Of a stretch of DNA of 64,000 nucleotides, positions 44,010 through 53,019 are shown piece by piece. The stretch's first letter is position 1. Each line of letters begins with the position of its first letter. The notes beneath the pieces were generated by a model. The model ran no database searches, was not told the DNA's origin, and saw nothing but the letters and a program-made list of their open reading frames with translations. The stretch comes from Shewanella pneumatophori (GTDB lineage Bacteria > Pseudomonadota > Gammaproteobacteria > Enterobacterales > Shewanellaceae). The position numbers were made by a program, and so were the translations under genes. The DNA lies in NCBI RefSeq assembly GCF_023283895.1, contig NZ_JAKILB010000006.1:283163-347162 (forward strand). Reading direction: 5' to 3'.

Positions 44010-45931
44010 GTTTCAATTAAGTTAGTAATGGCTCTTGAAATCAGATCTTTTTTCATCTTTGTCGGTGTCACTTTTTGGTTAAACCAAAAGCTCATTGGCT
44101 GTTCAAAACCTATGCCATGCATATAGTTGTAAATCGCTTTACGCAGACCTTCACCGAGCATTTCATGGTCAGTGCCCGTCGGATCGGTAAAATTAACATC
44201 GTTTTCAGCAAATAAGATTTCTGGTCGCTCTTCAAGTGTGATACCAAATTGCTCAGGATTAATGCCTATCGGGCTGTGCACTGTTGCAACAAAGCGATGC
44301 CAGTATGCTGATTGGAAGCAGCCTTGCTGCATCATTTGGCGCACCATCTCTAATGAGTCGACAGTTTCTTGCTCAGTTTGTGTTGGGAAACCATACATAA
44401 GGTAAGCATGCACCAAAATACCTGCATCACTAAAGGCTTTAGTCACTTGCGCAACTCGCTCAACACTGACGCCTTTTTTCATTAGTTTTAATAAGCGATC
44501 TGACGCAACTTCAAGACCACCACTGACAGCGATACAACCAGAATCAGCTAACAACTGGCAACGGGCTTTGCTAAAGGTGCGCTCAAAACGAATATTACCC
44601 CACCAACTGATCACCACTCCGCGCTCGATAAGTCTTTTGGCCATGGTAAATAACAGCTTTGGCGGTAATGCTTCGTCAACAAAATGGAAGCCTGTCTCAC
44701 CGGTTTCTTCGATGAGTTGCTCAATTCTGTCTACCAACACATCTGCACTCGCGGAGTCAAAACGGTCGATATAATCTAGGCTAACATCGCAAAAGCTGCA
44801 TTTCCGCCAGTAGCAGCCATGGGCAATGGTTAATTTGTTCCAGCGACCATCGCTCCAAATTCTGTGCATAGGGTTGAGCATTTCACACAAAGAGAGGTAT
44901 TCATCCAGCGGTAAGCCATCGTAAACAGGCGCACCAACATCTGATTGCGGAATATCGTGTAGCTCAGCATTTTCATTAAAGTGAACATAGGCTTCGCCAT
45001 TTTCATCTTCAGCAAGGAAGTAAGTGCGAACCAAGTCGTCGACTTCACGCTGACCTTGAAAGTACTCTAACAGGGTAATAAAAGGTCGCTCGCCGTCATC
45101 GAGACAGATAAAGTCAACAAACTCAAATACCCGAGGATCTTTTAAGGCACGAAGCTCGGTATTGATAAAACCACCGCCCATAACAATTGGGATCTCTGGG
45201 TTGATAGCTTTACAGGTTTGCGCAATTCGCAGCGCTCCTAGCATATTACCGGGGAACGGTACGGTTAATGCGACTACGCTAGGTTGGGTTTCTTCAAGGT
45301 ATTGCTCAACAAGTTGCTCTAAGATCTCTGAACTAAAGCTAGGCTCATCCATCAAGGTGTCATAGAGGTTATCAAAGCTTGGGTTTGCCGCGGCTAATTG
45401 CTCCCCGTAACGGCTTACTTCAAAGTAAGGGTCAACACCTTGGGTAATAACAGTTGAAAGGTCATTAATAAATAAGGTTGCTAAATATTTTGCTTTGTCT
45501 TGTACTCCAAGGTTACCAAATGCGGCTTGAAGTACATCACCTGATACGGCTTCCATTTGTGCAATGGTGTCAAAGGCAGGTCCTTCAGGTAAAAAGCGGC
45601 GCGAATTAATGCGCATAGCAAGGCTTGGATCTTTGCCTTGTAAAAAGCGAATTGCTGGCTCTACGGTGAGATGGTAACGGTCAAATTCAGCCAAAAAGTT
45701 AAAAATCGCATCGGGCAGTTCATCGTCTTCAAAATGTTCAAAGTTTTGTTCTACGTGCTGACGAATAACTTCAAGCGCCGGTGCGGTCATCATCTCAAGA
45801 AAGAGTTCAATCGCAGGATCACGTTGCACCGCCTCATAGCCACGAGAGCGTAAAAAGCCCGTTAAATACGCTGTTGCCGGGTAGGGCGTATTTAGCTGGG
45901 TCATAGGTGGAGTCATTAGAAGAACGGTCAT
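44003..45931 (-). CDS. B12-binding-domain radical SAM protein
   Basis: 642-residue protein with a long N-terminal region, a cobalamin-binding-type domain (about 215-300, IVMGGGFINTELRAL and VDFICLDDGERP) and a radical SAM domain. The cluster motif is GCYWRKCSFCD, with Cys373, Cys378 and Cys381: CX4CX2C instead of the usual CX3CX2C. WWGNIRFE, SGGLEVASDRLLKLMKKG and LMYGFPTQTEQET follow. It could catalyse a cobalamin-dependent methylation or rearrangement; no substrate is indicated and there is no peptide-precursor gene beside it. ATG at 45931 with AAGG upstream. Confidence 0.88.
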   Translation of the reverse strand: MTVLLMTPPMTQLNTPYPATAYLTGFLRSRGYEAVQRDPAIELFLEMMTAPALEVIRQHVEQNFEHFEDDELPDAIFNFLAEFDRYHLTVEPAIRFLQGKDPSLAMRINSRRFLPEGPAFDTIAQMEAVSGDVLQAAFGNLGVQDKAKYLATLFINDLSTVITQGVDPYFEVSRYGEQLAAANPSFDNLYDTLMDEPSFSSEILEQLVEQYLEETQPSVVALTVPFPGNMLGALRIAQTCKAINPEIPIVMGGGFINTELRALKDPRVFEFVDFICLDDGERPFITLLEYFQGQREVDDLVRTYFLAEDENGEAYVHFNENAELHDIPQSDVGAPVYDGLPLDEYLSLCEMLNPMHRIWSDGRWNKLTIAHGCYWRKCSFCDVSLDYIDRFDSASADVLVDRIEQLIEETGETGFHFVDEALPPKLLFTMAKRLIERGVVISWWGNIRFERTFSKARCQLLADSGCIAVSGGLEVASDRLLKLMKKGVSVERVAQVTKAFSDAGILVHAYLMYGFPTQTEQETVDSLEMVRQMMQQGCFQSAYWHRFVATVHSPIGINPEQFGITLEERPEILFAENDVNFTDPTGTDHEMLGEGLRKAIYNYMHGIGFEQPMSFWFNQKVTPTKMKKDLISRAITNLIETD

Positions 45932-46182
45932 AGCCTGCCTTAAATAGTAAAACTTTGGGACTCAATACCACGCTGTTTTTGTGGTTCAGAGTGGGGCAGT
46001 CATGTCGCTGCCAAAAAATTAGCACGGATTCTAGCAAATGTACTCGCTAAAAACCCGTTTATTAGTGGATATTCGAGTAAGTTTGGCGTCATGATTCTGT
46101 TGCAGAAGGCGACAAATTATTATGGTGTACTGAAGATGAAGGCTTTCGGTGGCGATGAATTTTTAACGTTATATCTCGGTAA

Positions 46183-46377
46183 TTATCGATTTTTGTATTG
46201 ATTACATATTGGGTCATATTCAAATCCGCTAGCAGCGAGTTTTTGCTCAAGTAACTTGCTATCAATATCTAAGTCGTAAAACAGTGCTTGCTGGTCTTTA
46301 CAATTTAAACGTAGGTGTTCGTTTGCAATACCGACGAGGACTTCGGCAGATAGTGTATCGAGCTTATCAATATTCAT
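46183..46377 (-). CDS. DUF4250 family protein
   Basis: 64-residue protein (MNIDKLDTLSAEVLVGIANE ... LAASGFEYDPICNQYK) with the typical DUF4250 ending on Tyr-Asp-x-x-x-Asn-Gln. ATG at 46377 has GGAG six bases upstream; the longer frame from 46449 has no such signal. Function unknown. Confidence 0.85.
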   Translation of the reverse strand: MNIDKLDTLSAEVLVGIANEHLRLNCKDQQALFYDLDIDSKLLEQKLAASGFEYDPICNQYKNR

Positions 46378-46505
46378 AATGGCTCCGTCGTTACTTTTAG
46401 TTGGCTTTTTCACCTTCAAAGTATGAATCGTGAAATGCAAAATTGCCAATGTGAGAGCACGGAGAGAGAGTCATTTGTGTAGTAAAAACTAGCTGTAATT
46501 TTTAC

Positions 46506-46538
46506 ACAAAAAAAAGCAAGTCTTGGTTAAGACTTGCT
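46506..46538 (-). terminator. Terminator of the S33 peptidase gene
   Basis: Ten-base perfect stem AGCAAGTCTT / AAGACTTGCT with loop GGTT and, on the minus strand, nine T residues. Confidence 0.88.
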
Positions 46539-46598
46539 AAAGTGATACAGGTGAGGAACAGATTACATAATGTCGTATTAAGCTTAAGCCTTTATTAA

Positions 46599-47900
46599 TT
46601 AACGCAGCTTTTCCCCACGATTAATTGTAATTAATCTATCTAGAATATGTTCACCATCCATACGGATCCCATTGTGTTCATACTCGGAGGTAACCCAGTA
46701 TTTTAAGTTGCCAACTTGGGTGGCTGTTTCTAAGCTGTACCGCATCTCAACAAACATATCTTCACTGTATATTGCGGCCGTAACAGGCACTTTGTTGGTG
46801 GCAAGTTTGTCTAAATCATAAAGCATCGGCCAGTCTTGCTTTTGCGCCAATGCATCAGCAGCCTGCTTTAACGGTTTTAAATTATTAAATTGCTCAAACA
46901 TCCACGGATAGACCATTTCACCAGTAAATAAAAATGGTTTATCCGCTTGATAATTAAACTCTGCAAACTCATTTCTTACTCGGTGCGCCGCCCAATTTGA
47001 CGCAGTGTTTTGACAGTAGATTGACTCATGCAATAAAGCAAAAATAGGGTTGGTATTAAAGTCGAGTAACTGGCAGAAATGTGCCAAAAATAGCGGATTA
47101 ACTTGAGTGCCAGATGGCGTATCAATTAACGCTTGCTCCAATAGGTAGTAAACGCTTTCAGGCCCTTGCTCCATGCCAATATTAATGCCCAGTAATTGCA
47201 GCATTTCAATGGTTAAACGCTCACCGGTTGCTAAAATCACTTCGTTGCTTTCTATATGGCTTGCCAGTGATTTAACCAGTGTTTGTGCGTCGGTAAACCT
47301 GCTGAAGAAATCTTGGTTTTTTGCCAAAACGCGCTTATAGGTTGCTTGGTAAACCTCATCAGCGTGACGAGTTAGCGACGGTATACCGCCGGTAATATAA
47401 GCTTCTGCTAGCCCCTCTGGCGCATCACTTAAATATTTTAAGACACAAAAGCCACCAAAGCTTTGCCCAAGAATTGTCCACTTTTGATTGTCAGTCAGCT
47501 GCTGACGAATAGCCTCTGCATCACGAATAATATTGTCGGCCCTAAAGTGGCTTAAATATTGTGTTTGTTCATCGCTTGTAAGGTGCGACAAGCTAGCAAA
47601 GTTAACTGGCGTTGAAAGGCCTGTGCCGCGTTGGTCGAGCAATAACACGCGATATTCTTGCAGGGCACGCTTAATCCAGCCGCCATTTGCTGCTGGGCGC
47701 ACAGCACCAAAACCTGGCCCCCCTTGAAAGAATACAATAAAGGGCAGGTCTTTATCGCAGTTATCAGGGCTTGATATTTCACGTGCAAATACGCTGATTT
47801 TCTCGCCATCAGGGCGTTGGTAGTCTAGAGGTAAACTAAAATAATGCTTACGGGCAATCATACCTGCGAAAGTAAGCTGAGCTGAACAAGCTGAGTTCAT
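46599..47900 (-). CDS. S33 family alpha/beta hydrolase (prolyl aminopeptidase-like)
   Basis: 433-residue alpha/beta hydrolase of the proline iminopeptidase family. Oxyanion-region motif FFQGGPGFG near residue 59, LDQRGTGLS near 90, nucleophile elbow GQSFGG near 145, acid in IYSEDMF, histidine in SEYEHNG. The length (about 430) fits the larger S33 enzymes such as actinomycete prolyl aminopeptidases. Predicted to remove N-terminal proline from peptides. AAAAGGT lies eight bases before the ATG. No signal peptide. Confidence 0.88.
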   Translation of the reverse strand: MNSACSAQLTFAGMIARKHYFSLPLDYQRPDGEKISVFAREISSPDNCDKDLPFIVFFQGGPGFGAVRPAANGGWIKRALQEYRVLLLDQRGTGLSTPVNFASLSHLTSDEQTQYLSHFRADNIIRDAEAIRQQLTDNQKWTILGQSFGGFCVLKYLSDAPEGLAEAYITGGIPSLTRHADEVYQATYKRVLAKNQDFFSRFTDAQTLVKSLASHIESNEVILATGERLTIEMLQLLGINIGMEQGPESVYYLLEQALIDTPSGTQVNPLFLAHFCQLLDFNTNPIFALLHESIYCQNTASNWAAHRVRNEFAEFNYQADKPFLFTGEMVYPWMFEQFNNLKPLKQAADALAQKQDWPMLYDLDKLATNKVPVTAAIYSEDMFVEMRYSLETATQVGNLKYWVTSEYEHNGIRMDGEHILDRLITINRGEKLR

Positions 47901-48202
47901 GGTATCGACCTTTTCAATGCGCTAGTAAGTGAGCACCGCGAGATGGAGTCGGCGATTAATCGCACTGGATAAAATCATCAAGCTATTGTGCTGGTTGCGC
48001 TGATTGTATACCAAATATGAGGCATTAATCAGGATTATCTAAATGGAAACAAATTGCCACAAAGCGACGGGTGCAGAGTAAAAAATATAATGCAGTTTTT
48101 GTGAGCTATGGGGCAAATTATCCTAATAATAGATAGTGGAATTGGCCAACATAACGTACCCTTTAGCCATTCACAGCGAAAAAGAGCCTTAGGTGTTTAT
48201 CG
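47901..48202. other. Divergent intergenic region between the S33 peptidase gene and gloC
   Basis: 302 bases; must contain both promoters. No gene, palindrome or repeat recognised. Confidence 0.5.
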
Positions 48203-48847
48203 ATGAAGTATCAGTTAATACCCGTTACCCCATTTCAGCAAAACTGTAGTTTAATTTGGTGTTCAGAAACCATGAAAGCGGCGGTTGTCGATCCTGGTGG
48301 AAATATTGAGCGTATTTTAGAAGAAGCAGCCAAAAATAATGTGGTAGTGGAAAAGGTATTGCTGACTCATGGCCATATTGATCATGTTGGTGGCGCGGCA
48401 GCGTTAGCTGCACAACTTAATGTGCCAATCGTTGGTCCACATAAAGCTGATGACTACTGGTTAGACAGTTTACCAAAGCAGAGCCAGCATTTTGGTTTTG
48501 TTCATTGCGATGCGTTTACGCCTGCTCAGTATTTAGAAGAAGGCGATGAGGTTACCGTTGGTAATCAAGTATTAAAGGTATTACATTGCCCTGGGCATAC
48601 GCCGGGCCACGTGGTGTTTTTTGCAGAGTCGAGCAAAACTGCATGGGTTGGGGATGTATTATTTAGAGGCTCAATTGGTCGCACAGACTTCCCGTTATCT
48701 AATCATCAGGATTTAATTGACTCGATCACCCAAAAGTTATGGCCTTTAGGTAAAGATGTGCAGTTTATTCCCGGTCATGGCCCATTATCGACTTTTGGTG
48801 ATGAGCGTTTGCAAAACCCATTTGTTGCTGATCAGCTGTTTGGGTAA
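48203..48847 (+). CDS. gloC: Type II glyoxalase-like metallo-beta-lactamase-fold hydrolase (YcbL/GloC)
   Basis: 214-residue metal-dependent hydrolase. Metal motif THGHIDHVGG near residue 55, CPGHTPGHVVF near 130, metal aspartate in WVGDVLFRGSIGRTDFP, final histidine in PGHGPLSTFGDER. Length and motifs match YcbL of enteric bacteria, which hydrolyses S-lactoylglutathione. Single-gene unit with its own terminator. Confidence 0.92.
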   Translation: MKYQLIPVTPFQQNCSLIWCSETMKAAVVDPGGNIERILEEAAKNNVVVEKVLLTHGHIDHVGGAAALAAQLNVPIVGPHKADDYWLDSLPKQSQHFGFVHCDAFTPAQYLEEGDEVTVGNQVLKVLHCPGHTPGHVVFFAESSKTAWVGDVLFRGSIGRTDFPLSNHQDLIDSITQKLWPLGKDVQFIPGHGPLSTFGDERLQNPFVADQLFG

Positions 48848-48920
48848 ATAAGAATCAATTTAGATTGGTTATATTTGCTAGGCCATAGTTGTAAGCAAAA
48901 GAGCTCATAACTGTAGCCTA

Positions 48921-48950
48921 AAAACGAAGCGCCTTCTGGCGCTTTTTTGT
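48921..48950 (+). terminator. Terminator of gloC
   Basis: Stem AAGCGCC / GGCGCTT with loop TTCT followed by TTTTTGTTTT. Confidence 0.88.
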
Positions 48951-49182
48951 TTTCAGCATTCAAGTATTCTTTGACACACAGATTGGCTGATCTGGAGCAT
49001 CAGTTTTAAACAAACTTTTAATGCTTGTATTGTTAATAATTAATATAGCTGAGTAGCTATTTGTAGGTACTTTTACTACAAAATTTAAGTTTTTGTGCGA
49101 TAAATCGACGTTTGAGTACAGGAGTTAGGTCTAGATCGTGTTTTTTTACAGATAAAAAAGGTAGTTTAGCTAGCCTGAATTT

Positions 49183-49225
49183 AACTCACTAACAAAGTAT
49201 GTCACTAATCGTTAGTCAGTGAGTT
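49183..49225. promoter_or_regulatory. Inverted repeat upstream of the DUF1097 gene
   Basis: AACTCACT (49183-49190) and AGTGAGTT (49218-49225) pair perfectly, extended by AAC/GTT with a short bulge. 36 bases before the ATG; candidate operator or leader hairpin. Confidence 0.4.
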
Positions 49226-49260
49226 GAGCGTTACGTGAGTTATACGTTAAGAGGTGAGCT

Positions 49261-49752
49261 ATGGAACATCGTTGGCAAATTGCTATATCAGCTGGATTAC
49301 TCGCAGGTATTTGGGCGGGGGTTGCGGACGCGCTTCATTTAGTAACTTGGATTGGTTTTTTAAGCTGTAGCACTTTTTTTGCTCAAACGCATTCAGGCCT
49401 AAAAGGCATGTTTATGGCGATGAGTACCAATTTATCAGGTGTATTCTGGGGCTGGTTAATCATCTCTGGTAGTAGCTTCTTTGTATCTCCGTTATTTGGC
49501 TACATTTTCACGGCTATTGCTACTTCGGCTATGTGTTTGCAGGCGAGCTACCAAAAGTTGGCATTTATTCCCGGCGCATTTATCGGTTGTTGCATCACCT
49601 TTGCTATGGGCGGTGATGTCGCTGCGATTATTCCACCATTATTGATAGGGGCGGTTTTAGGTTACAGCATGAGTTTGCTAACAGGCCAGTTGATAACCTT
49701 AACCAACAAATTTCAAGGCGTTACGCCAGAGCCAACTGTTGAAGAGTCGTAA
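49261..49752 (+). CDS. DUF1097 family inner-membrane protein
   Basis: 163-residue protein with five or so hydrophobic segments, the same length as E. coli YcdZ, and family-like text (AGIWAGVADALHLVTWIGFLSC at the start; FIPGAFIGCCITFA in the second half). AGAGGTGAGCT precedes the ATG. Function unknown. Confidence 0.85.
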   Translation: MEHRWQIAISAGLLAGIWAGVADALHLVTWIGFLSCSTFFAQTHSGLKGMFMAMSTNLSGVFWGWLIISGSSFFVSPLFGYIFTAIATSAMCLQASYQKLAFIPGAFIGCCITFAMGGDVAAIIPPLLIGAVLGYSMSLLTGQLITLTNKFQGVTPEPTVEES

Positions 49753-49801
49753 GGATTTATTTTTAAATCGCTAATGACACTGAGATTTAACTCGGACATA
49801 T

Positions 49802-49834
49802 AAAAAATGCCAGCAATATTGCTGGCATTTTTTA
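49802..49834. terminator. Bidirectional terminator between the DUF1097 gene and xthA
   Basis: Stem AAAAAATGCCAGCAA / TTGCTGGCATTTTTT with a tiny loop, between convergent genes. Confidence 0.92.
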
Positions 49835-49897
49835 TATGTAACCTCAATTAGAGCCTAACTTTTAGTTTGGTCTTTAGGTTTACTTATAGCTATAAAA

Positions 49898-50704
49898 CTA
49901 GCTAAATGTGCTCCAGATAGGCGCATGATCAGATGGCTTTTCAATACCGCGTAAATCGTAGTCTACATCTGATTCAACAAGACGTTCTGCAAGTGATTTA
50001 GTGGCTAACACTACGTCAATACGTAGGCCACGGTTATCATCAAAACCTTTGCTGCGATAATCAAACCATGAGTATCGCTCAGTGCGTGTTGGATGAAGTT
50101 CGCGGAAAGTATCGACCAAGCCCCAATCCATTAAGGTTTTTAGCCATTCACGCTCTTCAGGTTGGAAACTACATTTACCGGTTTTCAGCCAACGCTTGGC
50201 ATTTGGCTCACCAATACCAATATCTAGATCTACAGGTGAGATATTGATGTCACCAATAATTGCGATATCTTCGTCAGCACTGTGGTGTTCATTTAAGTAC
50301 TGCATAAGATCTTTGTAGAACTTACGCTTAGCAGGGTATTTAGTCTCGTGGCTGATGTTATCGCCTTGAGGAAAGTAACCGTTAAGTACCGTTAGTGGAC
50401 GCCCATTTTCTTGAGTAAAAGTTCCTATAATCATACGACGCTGTGCATCGTCTTCATCTGTTGGAAAACCTTTTTGTAGTTTGACGGGCTCAGCCTTTGA
50501 TAGCATTGCAACGCCGTAATGGGCTTTGCCGCCATGGTAATGCACTTTGTAGCCCATAGCTTCAACATCAGCAACTGGAAACGCTTCATCATGCACTTTG
50601 GTTTCTTGTAGACCAATAATATCAGGCTGATGGCTATCAATTAGTGCCTGTAATTGGTGCAATCTTGCGCGCAGTCCGTTGATGTTAAATGAAACAATTT
50701 TCAT
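49898..50704 (-). CDS. xthA: Exodeoxyribonuclease III XthA
   Basis: 268-residue apurinic/apyrimidinic endonuclease and 3'-5' exonuclease of base excision repair. Metal/catalytic motifs: NINGLRAR at the N-terminus, LQETKV with Glu34, [22 protein letters not shown] and the final SDHAPIW. Length equals E. coli XthA. Last gene of the minus-strand run yciB-yciI-xthA, 15 bases after yciI. Confidence 0.97.
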   Translation of the reverse strand: MKIVSFNINGLRARLHQLQALIDSHQPDIIGLQETKVHDEAFPVADVEAMGYKVHYHGGKAHYGVAMLSKAEPVKLQKGFPTDEDDAQRRMIIGTFTQENGRPLTVLNGYFPQGDNISHETKYPAKRKFYKDLMQYLNEHHSADEDIAIIGDINISPVDLDIGIGEPNAKRWLKTGKCSFQPEEREWLKTLMDWGLVDTFRELHPTRTERYSWFDYRSKGFDDNRGLRIDVVLATKSLAERLVESDVDYDLRGIEKPSDHAPIWSTFS

Positions 50705-50719
50705 TATTAGGTCCTTTTA

Positions 50720-51019
50720 TTAAGGTAAAACCAATTTGTAAGGTTTTACAATCACGCTTTCATAAACGCCAGCTGCGATATATGGATCAGCATCCGCCCA
50801 GCACTGTGCATCTTCAAGCGATGCAAAGTCCGCAACTACCAATGAGCCAGTAAAGCCTGCTTCACCAGGATTTTCACTATCAATTGCAGGATGAGGGCCG
50901 GCAATGAGTAAGCGTCCTTCATCTGCTAGTGTTTGCAAGCGAGCCAAGTGGTCTGCGCGAACGGATAGACGTTTTTCTAAGCTATTTTCAATATCTTGCG
51001 ATGAAATCATATACCACAT
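50720..51019 (-). CDS. yciI: YciI family protein
   Basis: 99-residue small ferredoxin-like-fold protein (E. coli YciI is 98). The conserved His and Asp of the family are seen in RADHLARLQ and in [12 protein letters not shown]. Start codon overlaps the yciB stop by one base (TAATG), so translation is coupled. Biochemical role unknown. Confidence 0.93.
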   Translation of the reverse strand: MWYMISSQDIENSLEKRLSVRADHLARLQTLADEGRLLIAGPHPAIDSENPGEAGFTGSLVVADFASLEDAQCWADADPYIAAGVYESVIVKPYKLVLP

Positions 51020-51564
51020 TATTTGAGTTCCTTACGATCTTCTTCAGACATGTTTTTAAATAAGTAAATAACGGTTAGTACGGTATTAAGCAATGTGAGT
51101 GCCGTTAAGCCAAATACTTTAAAGTTAACCCAGGTTTCTTGCGAAAGGCTAAATGCTACATAGACGTTAACTAAGCCACAAATCACGAAAAATGCTACCC
51201 AGTACCAAGTAACGTGGGCCCAGATCTTGTCTGCAACCACGAGCTCTTTGCCGAGCATGCTTTTTAAAATCGGCTTTTTCATTAATTGGCTAATAGCTAA
51301 CGCAATCGCGAATAGGGCGTAAACTATGGTCACTTTCCATTTGATAAATGAGTCATCATGTAAAATGAGGGTGAGCGAGCCAAATACGCTAACCATTACA
51401 AAGGTTATAAGGTGCATCTTTTCAAGCTTTTTATAAAGCATGTAGCTGATGACAAGTTGTAATGCGGTTGCTGCTATCAAGGCGCCACTGGCAATGTAAA
51501 TATCGAAAAACTTGTAGACTGCAAAGAAGATCACAAGAGGTAAAAAGTCGAGCAACTGTTTCAT
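51019..51564 (-). CDS. yciB: Inner-membrane protein YciB (septation protein IspZ family)
   Basis: 181-residue membrane protein with five hydrophobic segments beginning [18 protein letters not shown] and containing [39 protein letters not shown]. Matches YciB, which affects envelope synthesis and division. First gene of the yciB-yciI-xthA run. Confidence 0.95.
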   Translation of the reverse strand: MKQLLDFLPLVIFFAVYKFFDIYIASGALIAATALQLVISYMLYKKLEKMHLITFVMVSVFGSLTLILHDDSFIKWKVTIVYALFAIALAISQLMKKPILKSMLGKELVVADKIWAHVTWYWVAFFVICGLVNVYVAFSLSQETWVNFKVFGLTALTLLNTVLTVIYLFKNMSEEDRKELK

Positions 51565-51971
51565 AGATTTGTATCAGTTAGAATGAATTTAACTGTGGCT
51601 GAGTGTAGCATGCAAGCCTAACTGGCAAAAGTGAAAGGCTTATCATCAGCGCAGCTTGTTGTCGTAGTTGAGGAGATGAAACGCAGATGGTTAAAAATCG
51701 CTTATTAAGTAACATATAACCAGCGTTTATTGAGCAAAACTCGGCAGTCATGCCAAGAAACACCCTAAGATACGCGATTGAAAAGCTTGATCCGCAAACG
51801 AGGCTATATTTAATGGGAAATAAACTTTGATTGATGAAAGTCCCCTTTAAAATATAGAGTTAACCCCTTAATTAGTGGTTTCTTATCTCTTGCCTTATTT
51901 CTTAGTTGTGACTTTATATCCTTTTTCTAAAGTGATAGGTTATTTAACAATTTAAAAACAAAGGAATGTTT
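51565..51971. other. Divergent intergenic region between yciB and the TonB-like gene
   Basis: 407 bases; promoters of both neighbours must lie here. Nothing else recognised; a 61-codon minus-strand frame inside it lacks a ribosome-binding site and coding character. Confidence 0.5.
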
Positions 51972-52406
51972 ATGAAAGCCCTAAATATAGTCGTTTTACT
52001 AATGTTATTTATACCTCAACTCGGTAATGCAAGATCTATTTATGGAGAAGTGTTAGTTACTAACCTTCAAGGTCAAGATTCAATGTTATGGAGTCGAATT
52101 TCAGAAAAACAGACTCTGTATCCCATTGAACTTGCTAGAACTAGTGTCACTGGCTGCAGCGTTATATCATTTGATATCTCTGAAGAAGGGAGAGCAGAAA
52201 ATCTTAAAGTAGAAAGCTCTGTACCTAAAAAGCCCCTAGCGAAATTCGCTCTTAAAGCTGTAAAACGCATGGACTGGGAGTTATTGGGTGAGAATACTGC
52301 AAGAGCAGAAAAGCGCATTATCCGTTTAGATTATTGCTTAGGTGATATTTCTACCGAGGCAACGAAAGAGCAATGCGCGAAGCAAGTTCTGTTAAATTGT
52401 GCATAG
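51972..52406 (+). CDS. Exported TonB-C-terminal-domain-like protein
   Basis: 144-residue secreted protein: signal peptide MKALNIVVLLMLFIPQLGNA, then a region resembling the TonB C-terminal fold (YPIELARTSVTGCSVISFDI ... ALKAVKRMDWEL). Three or more cysteines follow, likely disulfide-bonded in the periplasm. ATG at 51972 was preferred to 51966 because AAAGGA lies six bases upstream of the former and abuts the latter. No membrane anchor or proline-rich spacer, so it is not a classical TonB; role unknown. Confidence 0.8.
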   Translation: MKALNIVVLLMLFIPQLGNARSIYGEVLVTNLQGQDSMLWSRISEKQTLYPIELARTSVTGCSVISFDISEEGRAENLKVESSVPKKPLAKFALKAVKRMDWELLGENTARAEKRIIRLDYCLGDISTEATKEQCAKQVLLNCA

Positions 52407-52534
52407 CATTAAGTACAGCTGTTTTTCTGCACTAAAGTTTTGTTTAGCATGTATTGATTTAGGAGTCGCTGTACTTGGCGTTAGACTAGTGGTATTTTCA
52501 CTCGAGATCTGCTTTCTGAAACTAGGGTCAGCAA

Positions 52535-52852
52535 TTGAATTACAGTCTATGGCTTAAAAATAAGTATCCTCAATTAAAATACACTTCTAGTGCAGATACT
52601 TATGCGCTTATTAATCTAGCTAAATCGACGAGTCGATTTTTACGTTTTTTGTTATCAACGTCATTTTTAGTCATTGTAATTGTTTTACTTAATACCGTAT
52701 TAGCGGCAAATGGTGTTGTGCCATTTGAAGAGTTTAGTTACTGGTTATGTTTTGTGCCGGTCGTTACCTTTGGTAGCTTATGTACCACAAAGCTTGATCA
52801 AAGGATTATTAAGTATCAACTGCATAAAATCATGCGTTATAAGTTAGTATGA
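52535..52852 (+). CDS. Small two-span membrane protein, unknown
   Basis: 105-residue protein with TTG start. A polar N-terminus (30 residues) is followed by two hydrophobic segments (FLLSTSFLVIVIVLLNTVLA and SYWLCFVPVVTFGSLC) and a basic tail. AGGG lies about nine bases before the start. No family recognised; a terminator follows at 52929. Confidence 0.6.
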   Translation: MNYSLWLKNKYPQLKYTSSADTYALINLAKSTSRFLRFLLSTSFLVIVIVLLNTVLAANGVVPFEEFSYWLCFVPVVTFGSLCTTKLDQRIIKYQLHKIMRYKLV

Positions 52853-52928
52853 GGCTTATCTTGCTGAGTCGAGGATAGTTGAGTTAGGGCTTAGGCTAAA
52901 GCTGATTGAGATATAGAATTTTGACATT

Positions 52929-52966
52929 AAAAAGGCCCATTCATTATTGATGAGTGGGCCTTTTTA
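52929..52966. terminator. Bidirectional terminator before the pentaheme cytochrome gene
   Basis: Stem AAAAAGGCCCA / TGGGCCTTTTT with an inner ATTCAT/GATGAG pairing; between convergent genes. Confidence 0.9.
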
Positions 52967-53019
52967 GTTTTGCCGATAACCCCAGAGTTATCTTTCATTG
53001 TGACAATTAATTAAGCTGC

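Larger units (their letters stand above)
48848..49260. other. Intergenic region between gloC and the DUF1097 gene
   Basis: 413 bases holding the gloC terminator (48921) and an inverted repeat (49183-49225). Otherwise AT-rich without a gene. Confidence 0.5.

Noticed and set aside
44003..45931. Radical SAM gene as maturase for the 38-residue peptides
   Set aside because: It is 40 kb away, has a B12-binding architecture without a SPASM or RRE-type domain, and shares no operon or promoter signals with the cassette.
46108..46200. About 36-codon plus-strand frame between the radical SAM gene and the DUF4250 gene
   Set aside because: Overlaps the end of the DUF4250 gene, no clear ribosome-binding site, no family.
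51578..51763. 61-residue minus-strand frame upstream of yciB
   Set aside because: No ribosome-binding site and no conserved features; lies in the promoter region.
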